Below are positions 53,843-63,661 of a stretch of DNA of 64,000 bases, one piece after another. The translations under genes and the position numbers were made by a program. Source of the stretch: Chloroflexota bacterium (GTDB lineage: Bacteria; Chloroflexota; Dehalococcoidia; Lucifugimonadales; Lucifugimonadaceae); NCBI GenBank assembly GCA_013204555.1, contig JABMNO010000017.1:17579-81578 (forward strand), in the 5' to 3' direction. The notes below the pieces were generated by a model. That model saw only the letters and a program-made list of their open reading frames with translations, made no database searches and had not been told where the DNA came from. Every line of letters begins with the position of its first letter. Position 1 is the stretch's first letter.

Positions 53843-55438
53843 TTGACCGACAGAAGCTACTGGGCCTGGGGACGAATTTCTGATGAGCCGACCGCTGCCG
53901 ATCTGGCCGCGGCTGCAACTTCACTTTCTGAGCGGTACGGGAGGACGATTCTCCCCGTAAATCTCCCCTCGCAATCTGATTTATCACTTCGGACGCCTCG
54001 CGTAAAAGTCCCAGCGCATCTGCGGGACATCACATCGATTGATGATGCTGATAGAGCGGTCCACACCTATGGACGAAGCTTCCCGGACCGAATACGGGCC
54101 TTCAAAGCTGACTTTCCTGAGCCTCCAGATGCTGTGCTGAGGCCAGAAACCGAGGATCAGATTGAGCAGATCCTTGAGTGGGCATCCACGAACGCGATCA
54201 CGGTTTATCCCTTCGGTGGCGGCTCTTCTGTCGTGTCGGGCTTTGAGCCTGATACAGCGGATGAGAGGGTCATTTCGCTGGATATGGAGCGATTCGACAA
54301 GGTACTTGAGATCGATACACAATCGCGGGCGGCCAGAATCCAGGCCGGAATCTATGGACCTGCCCTCGAACGTGAGCTAAAGAAGCACGGCCTGACGATG
54401 CGCCACTTCCCGCAGAGTTTCGAGTTCTCCACGCTGGGTGGGTGGATTGCGACCAGGTCTGGTGGTCACTATGCGACGAATCACACCCACATCGATGATT
54501 TCGTTGAATCAGTCAGAATGCTTACCCCATCCGGGCCATGGGAATCGCGACGACTTCCGGGCAGTGGGGCAGGGCCCAGCCCTGATCGATTGGTCCTTGG
54601 AAGCGAAGGAATCTTCGGGGTGATCACAGAAGCCTGGGTGCGGCTGCAAGAGCCACCAGGTTTCCGGGCATCAGCGGGCGTGTACTTTGAGAACTATGAA
54701 GACGCATGGTCCGCTGCGCGTGAGATCGGTCAGGCGAAACTCTGGCCCGCCAACTTGCGCATGCTGGATGCGGTTGAGGGTAAGAATGCCGCTGGGATGG
54801 ATGGGACTAAGACTTTGCTCGTGATCGGATTCGAGTCCAGTGATGTTCCCCAAACTGAATCGCTGGCGGCATGCTTGAAGATCGCGCGAGAACTTGGCGG
54901 AGTCACCGACCCAGATGAGATTATCGATTCTGAGACATCTGCGAGTGGGGCGGGCAGGCAGGGTGCCGTGGGGAGGTGGCGCGCATCGTTCATACGGGCT
55001 CCATACGCGATGAACAGCACGATTCCACTGGGCTTGATACACGACACATTTGAGACTGCTGTTACATGGGACGCCTGGCCAACGCTGGACTCAGAAGTCC
55101 GGTCCGGCGTTCAGAAGGTCCTGGACGACCGTTGTGGCGGCGGAACAATTTCATGCCGATTCACCCACGTATATCCGGATGGCCCGGCGCCTTACTACAC
55201 GTTTATCGCTCCTGGATTCTCAGGCGGCGAGCTTGAGATATGGAGCGAGATAAAAGAAGCTGCGTCCAAGGCCATTATCAAGTCGGGCGGAACGATCACT
55301 CACCACCATGCGGTTGGAAAGCTACATCGACCCTGGTATGACCAGCAGCGCCCGGGCCTGTTTGAGAAATCGTTGAGGGCCACCAAAAATGTCCTGGACC
55401 CTGCGGGAATCATGAATCCTGGTGTGTTGATCGACTAA
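53843..55438 (+). CDS. FAD-linked oxidase, alkyl-DHAP synthase-like
   Basis: Vanillyl-alcohol-oxidase-type flavoprotein of 531 residues. The FAD-binding half has PDAVLRPETEDQIEQIL, PFGGGSSVVSGFEP and FSTLGGWIATRSGGHYATNH. The N-terminal segment RAVHTYGRSFPDRIRAF and the C-terminal ITHHHAVGKLHRPW match alkyldihydroxyacetonephosphate synthase (AGPS) and its bacterial relatives, rather than glycolate oxidase GlcD. AGPS makes ether lipids in animals; many bacterial relatives have unknown roles. The TTG start has AGAGGTGAT upstream. No ether-lipid genes are adjacent. Confidence 0.8.
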   Translation: MTDRSYWAWGRISDEPTAADLAAAATSLSERYGRTILPVNLPSQSDLSLRTPRVKVPAHLRDITSIDDADRAVHTYGRSFPDRIRAFKADFPEPPDAVLRPETEDQIEQILEWASTNAITVYPFGGGSSVVSGFEPDTADERVISLDMERFDKVLEIDTQSRAARIQAGIYGPALERELKKHGLTMRHFPQSFEFSTLGGWIATRSGGHYATNHTHIDDFVESVRMLTPSGPWESRRLPGSGAGPSPDRLVLGSEGIFGVITEAWVRLQEPPGFRASAGVYFENYEDAWSAAREIGQAKLWPANLRMLDAVEGKNAAGMDGTKTLLVIGFESSDVPQTESLAACLKIARELGGVTDPDEIIDSETSASGAGRQGAVGRWRASFIRAPYAMNSTIPLGLIHDTFETAVTWDAWPTLDSEVRSGVQKVLDDRCGGGTISCRFTHVYPDGPAPYYTFIAPGFSGGELEIWSEIKEAASKAIIKSGGTITHHHAVGKLHRPWYDQQRPGLFEKSLRATKNVLDPAGIMNPGVLID

Positions 55439-55593
55439 CCAGCGAGTTCAACTCGATTCCGCTCGCTTCTCGTGACGCTCGTATCCCAAGTGTTTACCTG
55501 AAGACGTCTCCGTGTAACTTCCCCCTGTTAGAAAGTGGGAGTACAGGCCCAGTTGAAGTGGCTGAATCACTGAATTTCTAATGGGGATACGGA

Positions 55594-56973
55594 GTGGATA
55601 CCTCCCGATCTTTCGCCCAGCGACCCGCGACACTGACTTCACAGGACACACTTGTTCAAAAGCCAGCGCGAGTATTGCTGATAGATGATGCCGCAGAAGT
55701 CTCAGATCTCATCCGCACATCGGCGGCCATCAGCCATCCATGGCTTGAGATCGATTCGGTAAGCGATGGACGTTCCGCTGAGATCGCACTGGCCCAGGCT
55801 CTGCCTGATCTGATAGTGCTGGATCTGTCGCTCCCCGATACCGATGGCTTGAACCTTCTCGCCAGGCTTCGAACGAAGAGCGATGTGCCGATCATCATTC
55901 TCTCGGCGCGCGATGATTCAGCGACCAAAATCCAGGCATTTGAACTTGGCGCGGATGATTACGCCGCGAAGCCGGTGCCCGTAAGCGAATTACTGGCGCG
56001 AGTGGATGCTGTGCTGAGAAGGCGCAAAGTGGCTCCGGTTGGTTGGTCTGCAGCGCTTCCATTCAGTCAACTCGCCCTGGTTGGAATCGCAATCGCTCTT
56101 CTCCTGCTGGCGGTTGTCGGCTGGCAACTGCTCGCTCCATCAAATGATAGTGACGTGAATCCGCTCCTGATGAGTCAAGAGCCGTTGCCATCCGGCCCAG
56201 TGGAGACGATTAGCGCGGGTGTTCAAGGGATCGATAGCGCCAATTTGGTAGCTCAGATCGCGGAGCCAATAGTCGCTGAAATATCGCCAGAGATCATTAG
56301 TTCCTTCGACTATGAAGACTTCACCGACACTGCTGGACTCAAGCTCATGGGTAATGCCGAAGCTTCCGTCGGTTCATTGGCGCTTACGCCATCACAAATC
56401 GAACAGAGTAGTGCTATTTGGTCGCAATCCAGGCTTGAAGTCGGCAAGGGTTTTTCATCTGAGTTCACGTTCATGATTAGCGACAAGTTCGGACTTGGCG
56501 CTGATGGATTCGCTTTTGTTATTCAAGATGATTCTCCCGACTATATTTCATCAGTCACAGGCCTATCCGTGGGCTACGGAGCTATAGACGGCACCGGAAT
56601 CAGGCGCAGCGTGGCCGTGGAGTTTGACACATGGCAGAACATTGATTTTGGGGATCCGGCGGGGGATCATGTGGCAATTCACTCGAATGGTGCCGCTGCA
56701 AACACGTTCGACTCCTCGTCTGCTCGAAGCATTGGAGTTCCAGATGCACCGTTCGATGACTCGGAACCTCACCTGGTTCGCGTCACCTACGATGGTATTC
56801 AGCTATCTGTCTTTCTCGATCAGTTCGATGCACCTATCGCCATGGCTGAATTCGACATGGCTAAGGAGCTACAGCTTCGCGACAATGCCGCCTGGGTAGG
56901 ATTCACGGCAAGTACGGGGGGAGCGGCTCAGACTCACGAGATCCTGGACTGGGCCTTCACGTCCGCGCCCTAA
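55594..56973 (+). CDS. Receiver-transmembrane-L-type lectin fusion protein
   Basis: Unusual protein of 459 residues. Residues about 27-140 are a response-regulator receiver with RVLLIDDAAEV, the phospho-acceptor Asp in LIVLDLSLPDTDG, a Ser in place of Thr in IILSARD, and Lys in YAAKPV. No DNA-binding domain follows. A single hydrophobic helix, LALVGIAIALLLLAVVGWQL, lies near 155-177. Residues about 235-459 look like a legume-type (L-type) lectin sandwich: FSSEFTFMISDKFGLGADGF, RSVAVEFDTWQNIDFG, and VAIHSNG for the metal and sugar site. The layout predicts a cytoplasmic receiver and an external carbohydrate-binding domain. The GTG start follows GGGGATACGGA. Confidence 0.75.
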   Translation: MDTSRSFAQRPATLTSQDTLVQKPARVLLIDDAAEVSDLIRTSAAISHPWLEIDSVSDGRSAEIALAQALPDLIVLDLSLPDTDGLNLLARLRTKSDVPIIILSARDDSATKIQAFELGADDYAAKPVPVSELLARVDAVLRRRKVAPVGWSAALPFSQLALVGIAIALLLLAVVGWQLLAPSNDSDVNPLLMSQEPLPSGPVETISAGVQGIDSANLVAQIAEPIVAEISPEIISSFDYEDFTDTAGLKLMGNAEASVGSLALTPSQIEQSSAIWSQSRLEVGKGFSSEFTFMISDKFGLGADGFAFVIQDDSPDYISSVTGLSVGYGAIDGTGIRRSVAVEFDTWQNIDFGDPAGDHVAIHSNGAAANTFDSSSARSIGVPDAPFDDSEPHLVRVTYDGIQLSVFLDQFDAPIAMAEFDMAKELQLRDNAAWVGFTASTGGAAQTHEILDWAFTSAP

Positions 56974-57263
56974 AGAATCGCGGTGCCCGACTCGCGTCAA
57001 GGCAATGGAGGGTATTGGTCTCTCGAAACAACACCCTTTCTGTCAGAGAGTCTCGGAGTATGGCCTCGTTCAGGTTGACCGGTCCTTCAGATCCCAGGTT
57101 GGTCATGAGGCCAATTCTTGAGTACGAGCAATCAAGTGGCGAGATATCTTCTGGTAGTGATCATGAAATAGATGGTGAATTGCCTGAGTAGACAGTGTTT
57201 TCGTGACCATCACCGTTTGCTTCTAAGGCCGTCATTGGCTAACGGGGCTTAACAATCAGTGGA

Positions 57264-60200
57264 ATGGGGATATCATGTCCACTCCCTATGCCAAGCGATC
57301 GAATAAAGCGCCGTATTGATCGGCTACTAGACCAGGCTGAAGAAGCTGCCGACCAGAACGACTGGCAGCTTGTTTACGACCACGCTCGGATGGTTCTGAC
57401 AGCCGATCCCGAGAATGAAGACGCGCTTTCGATGCTGGCAATGGTGGAGCAACAAAGCGCGGTTACGCTTCAGTCGAATGACGCGAGTACGGCTTCATCT
57501 GATGGAGTGACCGCAGAAGTTTCTTCGGAAGCCGCAGTTGCGGCTACTCATGACACCGCCGACGCGAGCGTTCCCAACGTATCACCTCCTTCTTCCCCGG
57601 CCCCGGTCATCGAGAAAGTTCCGCCGGCCAGGCCGGAGCGCGTAATTCCTGACTCATTTGCCGATGGACGCTACAAGGTAGTCAGGTTCCTTGGCGAGGG
57701 CGGGAAAAAGCTCGTCTATCTTGCGCATGACACCCTTCTTGATCGAGATGTGGCATTCGGACTCATCAAGGCCGAGGCTCTAGATGACGCATCATTGCAG
57801 CGTGTGACCAGAGAGGCTCAGGCGATTGGACGGCTTGGCGATCATCCGAGCATCATGCCGATATACGACTTCGGCATGGAGGGCCGTCAGCCCTACATGA
57901 TTCAGCCTGTTATGGGTGGCGGTGATGTTGAGGCCCTAATAGAGGACGCCGAAGACAACAGATTGCCACTGGCCAGGGCTCTTGAGGTCGCGATCGCAGT
58001 TGCTGACGGACTTGTATTCGCTCACTCCCACGGCATTGTGCATCGTGACTTGAAGCCCGGAAACGTCTGGTTGTCAGATGATGGGCAGGCCCGCATCGGT
58101 GACTTTGGTCTCGCTCTTGCGAGTGGTCGATCGCGCTTGACCCGCGAAGGAATGATGGTTGGCACCGTCTCGTACATGCCACCTGAACAGGCCACGGGCG
58201 GAGTCGTAACCGAGCGTTCAGACCTCTATTCGCTGGGCGCCATGATTTATGAGTTGGTGACAGGTCGGACTCCATTTATTGGCGATGATGAGTTTGCAAT
58301 CATCAGTCAGCACATCAATACTCCCCCGGTCTCACCGATATGGCACAACGCGGCTTGTCCGCGACCGCTGGATGCTCTTATCATGAGCATGCTCGCCAAG
58401 AATCCTGATGAACGGCCTCCGGATGCGACGGTGGTGCTCGCCGAACTTAAAGCGATTGACCCTACCAAGATTCAGGACGCGCCTGGACAAGCGAGCACCG
58501 GCGATTTCGATGGCAGCGGAGATGCTTTCATTGGTCGTTCGTCCGAAATTGAACAGTTGAAGGCCGGATACGAAGATGCGTCGAACGCGCAGGGGCGCAT
58601 GATGACGCTCGTCGGCGAGCCAGGAATTGGCAAAACTCGGATGGCCCACGAATTCGCAGCAAGCATCGAGTTGCGTGGTGGTCAGGTGCTCTGGGGCAGG
58701 TGCTACGAGAGCGATGGCGCTCCACCTCACTGGCCCTGGATACAGGCATTGAGACAATATGTGCAGGATCGTGATCCGACGGAGCTTCGGCGTGAATTGG
58801 GAACCGGAGCCTCCGCAATCGCGGAGATTGTTTCGGACGTTCGCAATCGATTACCGGATATTCCCGTATCAAGTCAGGCCGAAGATGGCGACGCTGCGCG
58901 ATTCAGGCTCTATGACGCCATCGCCACATTCCTGAAAACAGCGGCGCGAGAAAAGCCAATCGTGCTTGTGCTTGATGATTTGCATTGGGCGGACCGGGCC
59001 AGTCTGCGCCTGCTGGAGTTTTTGGGGCGAGAGCTGAACGGTTCACGCATTCTTCTTCTGGGCACATACAGGGACGTTGATATAAACCGACAGCATCCTC
59101 TATCCCAGGCGCTCGGGGATCTAATTCGGGATAGTCGGTTTGAACGACTTGTGCTGGCAGGACTCTCACGTGAAGACGTGGGTTATTTCATTGAAGTTGT
59201 TGGCGGCATGAAACCGCAGGAAGTTCTCATCGACAAGGTGTTTGATCAGACTGAGGGCAACCCGCTCTTCGTCACTGAAGTCGTGCGTTTACTCGTCGAG
59301 GACGGTCAACTTGTGCCTGCCAATAAGAACAAGCGCGATTGGAATGTGGCGATTCCACAAGGCGTCCGGGAAGTAGTCGGCCGCAGGCTTGACCATCTTT
59401 CAGATGAGTGCACAAAAGTACTCACCACCGCGGCGGTAATAGGACGCACGTTTCAACTAGCGCAGTTGGACCGGCTGATCGAAGACATGACGGAAGATCG
59501 TCTGTTGGACACCCTGGAAGAAGCGCTGGAACTCAGGCTCATTGAGGAGGTTCCCGGACGAGTTGGGGAATACTACTTTGCCCACGTCCTGACCCGAGAC
59601 ACCCTTTCGGAAGAGATATCTCTGACGCGCCGGGTGCGGCTCCATGCCCGGATTGCGGCAGCGATGGAAGATATCTACGGCACGGCTGCCAGAGATCACG
59701 CTGAGGAACTGGCCGAACACTTTGACATGGCGCGAACAGTAGTCGGTACTGAAAAGCTGATTGATTATTCGACTATCGCAGGTAATAAGGCCCTTGATGT
59801 AGGAGCCTTCAGTCGGGCTCTTGGCCACTTCGAAATGGCGATGAACGCAACGGGGAGTCAGACTCCACTGGCGCAGAATGCCGATATTCTTGCTGGTCTT
59901 GGGCGCGCACAAATCGCCACGCTAGAACGTCATCAACTCCAACGCGGTGTGAGCACACTTCGTGACGGGTTTGAGGCTTATGTGCGGTCTGGAAATATTG
60001 AGGCGGCACTAAGCCTGGCAGAAGGCGATGTTGAGCCTGTAACCGGTGTAACTCGTGTGAACGAATTTATTTCCAGGGCACTGGAAGTTGCGCCGCCTGA
60101 CTCCATCCACGCCGGGAGGCTTTACGCCCGATTAGGCGATGCTCTTGGTACAGAAAAGGCAGACTACGAAAACGCCAGGGTCGCGTTTGAAAAAGCGATT

Positions 60201-61232
60201 GATATCGCCCGCAAAAAATCTGATAAGCCGCTGGAAATGATGACCCTCATCAACGCTTCAGTAGTGGATGGCCATCATTCAGACTATGCAGCTGCCGCGG
60301 AGAAGAGCGCTCAAGCGGTGGCTGCTGCAATCGCGATGAGAGAGCCCGGTGCTGAGATGCGAGCGCGCATGAAAGCGGTGATGGCGCTGCTGAAAGTGGG
60401 CCGTACAGACGAGGTGCCGGACCATTTTTCTACGATCAAAAAGTTGGTCGAAACATACGGTAGCCAGCGTGACTCTGAAGAAGTGTTGTTGATTGAACAG
60501 GGTTATTTCCTGGTTACCGGGCAGTGGTACAAAGCAGGACTGGCAAACACGCGCCTGCTAGATATGACCTCTGATCCAATCGCTCTGGGTGAGAAGGCCG
60601 TGCTGGAAGCCCATCACGGCAATGCAGAAGTAAGCGATGGTTACCTGGTCCGATTGCTTGATGCAATGAGCCTCACACCCGTGGGGCCAAGTTACTGGTA
60701 TGCGATGCCGGCGTTGGTTGTGCCACTGGTCGCACGACTGACGGGCGATGAGAGCAGAATTTCAGCAGCGAAACAGATTTCTGAATCGGTGATGCGGTCA
60801 ACTACTGCAAGTCCTGAGCGGCAACTTTACGCAAGGGCGGGAATGGCGCTTGCTGCTGTAGCGGAAAAAGATTCGGTTGCGGCCTCGGACCACTACGAAT
60901 CAATTCTTGCGGCTCGCCACACCTCGTTCATGATTGGGATGTTGCTGAATATAGACCATCTGCTGGGGCTTCTTGCGATGGCCAAAGGCGACTCGAAATC
61001 TGCGATCGCTCATATGGAAGAGGGTCTCAAATTCTGCGAGAAAGCTGGCTACCGGCCTGAAATGGCGTGGATCTGCGCTGATCTGTCGAACCTGCTCGCC
61101 GACGCTGACACCGACGCCAATGTTGATCGCATAGTTGAGTTGCAAGACAAAGCGATAGAAGTGGCTCGAAAGCTGGGTATGACCCCCATCCTTGAGCAAG
61201 TGATCGCACACCGCGAGATTCTCAAGGCCTGA
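57264..61232 (+). CDS. Ser/Thr protein kinase - AAA ATPase - TPR signalling protein
   Basis: Very large protein of 1,322 residues. A short TPR-like N-terminus and a proline-rich linker (about 60-130) lead to a Hanks-type kinase (about 135-400). Kinase motifs are FLGEGGKKLVYLAHD, a Lys in VAFGLIKAE, HRDLKPGNVWL, GDFGLAL and an APE-like PPEQATGG. An AAA_16-type ATPase follows, with Walker A LVGEPGIGKTRMAHEFA near 450 and Walker B LVLDDLHWAD near 570. The last 500 residues look like TPR helices. It resembles PknK-type regulators but has no C-terminal LuxR or cyclase domain. The ATG at 57264 or 57288 could be the start. Soluble, no TM helix seen. Confidence 0.87.
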   Translation: MGISCPLPMPSDRIKRRIDRLLDQAEEAADQNDWQLVYDHARMVLTADPENEDALSMLAMVEQQSAVTLQSNDASTASSDGVTAEVSSEAAVAATHDTADASVPNVSPPSSPAPVIEKVPPARPERVIPDSFADGRYKVVRFLGEGGKKLVYLAHDTLLDRDVAFGLIKAEALDDASLQRVTREAQAIGRLGDHPSIMPIYDFGMEGRQPYMIQPVMGGGDVEALIEDAEDNRLPLARALEVAIAVADGLVFAHSHGIVHRDLKPGNVWLSDDGQARIGDFGLALASGRSRLTREGMMVGTVSYMPPEQATGGVVTERSDLYSLGAMIYELVTGRTPFIGDDEFAIISQHINTPPVSPIWHNAACPRPLDALIMSMLAKNPDERPPDATVVLAELKAIDPTKIQDAPGQASTGDFDGSGDAFIGRSSEIEQLKAGYEDASNAQGRMMTLVGEPGIGKTRMAHEFAASIELRGGQVLWGRCYESDGAPPHWPWIQALRQYVQDRDPTELRRELGTGASAIAEIVSDVRNRLPDIPVSSQAEDGDAARFRLYDAIATFLKTAAREKPIVLVLDDLHWADRASLRLLEFLGRELNGSRILLLGTYRDVDINRQHPLSQALGDLIRDSRFERLVLAGLSREDVGYFIEVVGGMKPQEVLIDKVFDQTEGNPLFVTEVVRLLVEDGQLVPANKNKRDWNVAIPQGVREVVGRRLDHLSDECTKVLTTAAVIGRTFQLAQLDRLIEDMTEDRLLDTLEEALELRLIEEVPGRVGEYYFAHVLTRDTLSEEISLTRRVRLHARIAAAMEDIYGTAARDHAEELAEHFDMARTVVGTEKLIDYSTIAGNKALDVGAFSRALGHFEMAMNATGSQTPLAQNADILAGLGRAQIATLERHQLQRGVSTLRDGFEAYVRSGNIEAALSLAEGDVEPVTGVTRVNEFISRALEVAPPDSIHAGRLYARLGDALGTEKADYENARVAFEKAIDIARKKSDKPLEMMTLINASVVDGHHSDYAAAAEKSAQAVAAAIAMREPGAEMRARMKAVMALLKVGRTDEVPDHFSTIKKLVETYGSQRDSEEVLLIEQGYFLVTGQWYKAGLANTRLLDMTSDPIALGEKAVLEAHHGNAEVSDGYLVRLLDAMSLTPVGPSYWYAMPALVVPLVARLTGDESRISAAKQISESVMRSTTASPERQLYARAGMALAAVAEKDSVAASDHYESILAARHTSFMIGMLLNIDHLLGLLAMAKGDSKSAIAHMEEGLKFCEKAGYRPEMAWICADLSNLLADADTDANVDRIVELQDKAIEVARKLGMTPILEQVIAHREILKA

Positions 61233-61587
61233 GATTCGCCGGGGGCACGCGTAGAACGGTCACTGACTGATGCTGGAGCCAGCGCAACGTCATCTACCGC
61301 GGGAAACGGTCACGAGGTGTAGTTCGAGGCTGTGCTAATTGAATGGGGGGAAGCGCTCCCCTGAAGTCGATCAGCCTCTACGATAATCAGATTTGCGGTC
61401 AGCCTTGTGGGTTCCTTTACGTCGGGGCCATGTGGAGCCCACAAGCAGTATGGGTTGATGCTATTAATTTTGGCGAGTTGTAGGAGGGTAGGGGAGTGAC
61501 GGGGCATGGTATCCTCGACTATGTCGAAAGCATGATTATTGAACCGTTTTCCCTTGAGGGAAAACCATTCGATCAAGTGCTTCCCGA
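61233..61587 (+). other. Intergenic region before the tRNA, no gene seen
   Basis: This 355-nt spacer has no credible ORF. The promoter for the tRNA should lie here; GGTATCCTC near 61508 is a possible -10-type box, but its matching -35 is not clear. No repeat of the palindromic families was noticed. Confidence 0.5.
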
Positions 61588-61662
61588 GCGGGGGTAGCTC
61601 AGTGGTAGAGCTCCTGCCTTCCAAGTAGGTGGCCGCGGGTTCGAATCCCGTCCCCCGCTCCA
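61588..61662 (+). tRNA. tRNA-Gly (anticodon UCC)
   Basis: A full cloverleaf can be drawn. The acceptor stem is GCGGGGG/CCCCCGC, the D arm GCTC-AGTGGTA-GAGC, the anticodon stem CCTGC/GTAGG with loop CTTCCAA giving anticodon TCC (UCC, reads GGA and GGG), and the T arm GCGGG-TTCGAAT-CCCGT. The discriminator is T, and CCA is encoded at 61660-61662. A tyrosine recombinase gene begins 160 nt downstream, so the 3' part of this tRNA may be an integration site. Confidence 0.97.
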
Positions 61663-61821
61663 GAAATGCCCTGCCTGAACTGAGATTCGGTCACAAAGTG
61701 TATTTCGGCCGACTCGTCAATTCTACGATAACCCCGAATTAGCCACTTACCTCGCGCGATTCGCTGACGCGTTTTCACCCCGCCGTTGTCCGCCAGACAC
61801 TCGTATGGAAGGACGGACAAC

Positions 61822-62781
61822 ATGGACACTGCGGACATGAAAGCTGCAGAAGAGGCAAGAAAACGGAAGCACGCTTCGAGCATCGAAGGGGCACTGGCAC
61901 TATTCCAGCTCACGAATCGGGCAGAGGGAAAGTCCCGCGATACGCTTGCGTGGTACGAGTTGACAGTCGGATGCTTTATCAAGTGGATGGAGTCGATGGA
62001 ATCACTTGTCCCGATGGGGGAGGTAACGGAGGATCATCTCCGCGGACACGTGATCTATCTGGGGGAGCGGAAGACCCGACGAGGGCATCGTCTCGCCAAG
62101 TCGAGCATCAATACATATGTGCGCGGCCTGAGGGCATTTTTCCGATGGGCCGCCGGAGAGGGCTTCACTGATGAAAACATAGGGGAGCGGGTCAGGCCGC
62201 CCAAAGTACCTTCCAAAATCATTGAGATCCTCGAAGATGATGAGATCGAGCTACTTATGGCGTACGTCTCGTCAAGTCCCCGGAACTACGCGATCGTGTT
62301 GCTATTTCTCGACACCGGACTCAGGATTTCGGAACTCGCAGGCATTGAAATCGCGGATGTCAATTTCGGCGTCGGGTACGTGAAAGTGATGGGCAAGGGC
62401 TCGAAAGAGCGGATCGTGCCGTTTGGTCATGAGACGCACCAGGCTCTCTACAAGTACATGACTTTCCATCGGCCTCCGGTTTCAGGAGTGCGATCATTTT
62501 TTGTCGGTGAGCGGGGGCAGGGATTGCGCAAGCAGGGCGTCATATCGATCTTCAAGGCTCTCAAGCTGAGGACGGGTATTCAGCGGCTACACGCGCACCT
62601 GCTGCGACACACGTATGCCACAAACTTCTTGTTGGCCGGAGGCAGTTCCCTGCTGCTCAAGCAAAATCTCGGGCATACGACCATGTCGATGGTCGATCAC
62701 TACGTTCACCTCGCGTCCCTGCGGGCGGTGGAGGTGAGTCGGGAGTTCTCACCAATTGACCGCATGAGGCGGAAGCGATGA
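61822..62781 (+). CDS. Tyrosine recombinase/phage-type integrase
   Basis: Site-specific recombinase of about 319 residues. The N-terminal SAM-like core-binding domain (residues 20-115) includes KSSINTYVRGLRAFFRWAAG. The catalytic domain has the first Arg in LDTGLRISELAGIE, a Lys in VMGKGSKERIVPF, the His-x-x-Arg box in HAHLLRHTYATNF, the second His in LGHTTMSM and the Tyr nucleophile in VDHYVHL. I chose the ATG at 61822, which follows AAGGACGG, over one at 61786. Together with the tRNA just upstream, this is the usual arrangement at one end of an integrated element; XerC/D-like housekeeping use is less likely. Confidence 0.9.
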   Translation: MDTADMKAAEEARKRKHASSIEGALALFQLTNRAEGKSRDTLAWYELTVGCFIKWMESMESLVPMGEVTEDHLRGHVIYLGERKTRRGHRLAKSSINTYVRGLRAFFRWAAGEGFTDENIGERVRPPKVPSKIIEILEDDEIELLMAYVSSSPRNYAIVLLFLDTGLRISELAGIEIADVNFGVGYVKVMGKGSKERIVPFGHETHQALYKYMTFHRPPVSGVRSFFVGERGQGLRKQGVISIFKALKLRTGIQRLHAHLLRHTYATNFLLAGGSSLLLKQNLGHTTMSMVDHYVHLASLRAVEVSREFSPIDRMRRKR

Positions 62782-63347
62782 CCCTCGTCTGACACAGCCA
62801 ACCTGGCGCGTCGCGATTCGTCGTAGAGCCATGGTGCGCGCCAGGTTCAGGAGAATTGTTTCGCATTTCAGTTTCCGGGTCTCGTTCTCTGGCGGCCTCC
62901 GGTATTCCGTCTTGATTGAAGGCAAATAGTTTGAGAGCCCAAGACCCCGGGTACAGAGCAAGAGCTCGAGTGCCGGAGCCGTAATGAAACTTGGAGAACT
63001 CTCGTGATCAACGCTGATCATCGCCTTGCTCTCAGCAATCCGGGCTTTGCGAGCGCACCTTCTAATAAATCGTTCTCCAGCGCAAGCTCATCGATCTTGG
63101 CGTGGAGGGTCTTCATGTCGATCCGCTTCTCAGCTGGCCCTGCTCCGCCGCCAAACACATGTGACGCCCGATCGAGTAACTGGATCTTCTACTGCGTCCT
63201 GAGGCTCTCGAAGTGCTGCGTGATCTGGTTCGGGCGTACATCGAACCGGCTCGCCAGTTCCGACGGCGTCCTATCGCCGCGGACCGCGGCAAGTGCCACT
63301 TTCGCCTTGAAGCCTGCTGAGTGGTTACGGCGGGGTCGTCTCGTCAT
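62749..63347 (-). pseudogene. IS3-family transposase remnant (orfA with internal stop, orfB start)
   Basis: An orfA reading frame runs from 63347 to 63018: [20 protein letters not shown] with the helix-turn-helix continuing to HFESLRTQ. An in-frame TAG then interrupts it at codon 52, and the rest reads ALENDLLEGAL, the usual leucine-zipper end. The start of orfB overlaps orfA by 4 nt (ATGA at 63021) but runs only about 90 residues, ending in unrelated sequence, and lacks the DDE catalytic core. So both parts are broken. A left-end-like sequence (GGGGCCGGAAAACTGAACC on the minus strand) is near 63400. Confidence 0.82.
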
Positions 63348-63661
63348 TTTTCGCTCCTGATTCTAGAGGCGCTATGATGCCTCACTCAGGCAGCGATTCC
63401 ATATTCCCCGGTTCAGTTTTCCGGCCCCACCTTAGTTTCAAAGTTCATGAGCCAGCGGCATGATAATTAACGAAAGTTGATCTTGTGTCCAGGATCGAAC
63501 TGGCGAATCGATTTTTGGGGATACTGACCAGGTTCTATTAACGTTATTTGACGATTTAGTGGATTACATTCATCGCCTTCGGATGAACAATGTGATCAGA
63601 GGTGGTCCCGTTTGTCTGAACAGCGCTATCGGGTCGATAAGTGGAATGACACTGCTGTAGG
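63348..63661 (-). other. Non-coding stretch between two IS3-family remnants
   Basis: No gene is seen. The part near 63380-63425 looks like the outer end of the first remnant (upstream of its orfA). The part near 63590-63625, with GGTGGTCCCGTTTGTC, probably includes the 3' end of the second element, whose orfB stops at 63662. The exact inverted repeats could not be matched because the second element runs off the window. Confidence 0.45.

Noticed and set aside
61599..61982. 127-residue minus-strand ORF overlapping the tRNA and ending in GDGIRTRGHLLGRQELYH
   Set aside because: This C-terminal phrase is the well-known spurious translation of a tRNA gene on the opposite strand. It is not a protein.
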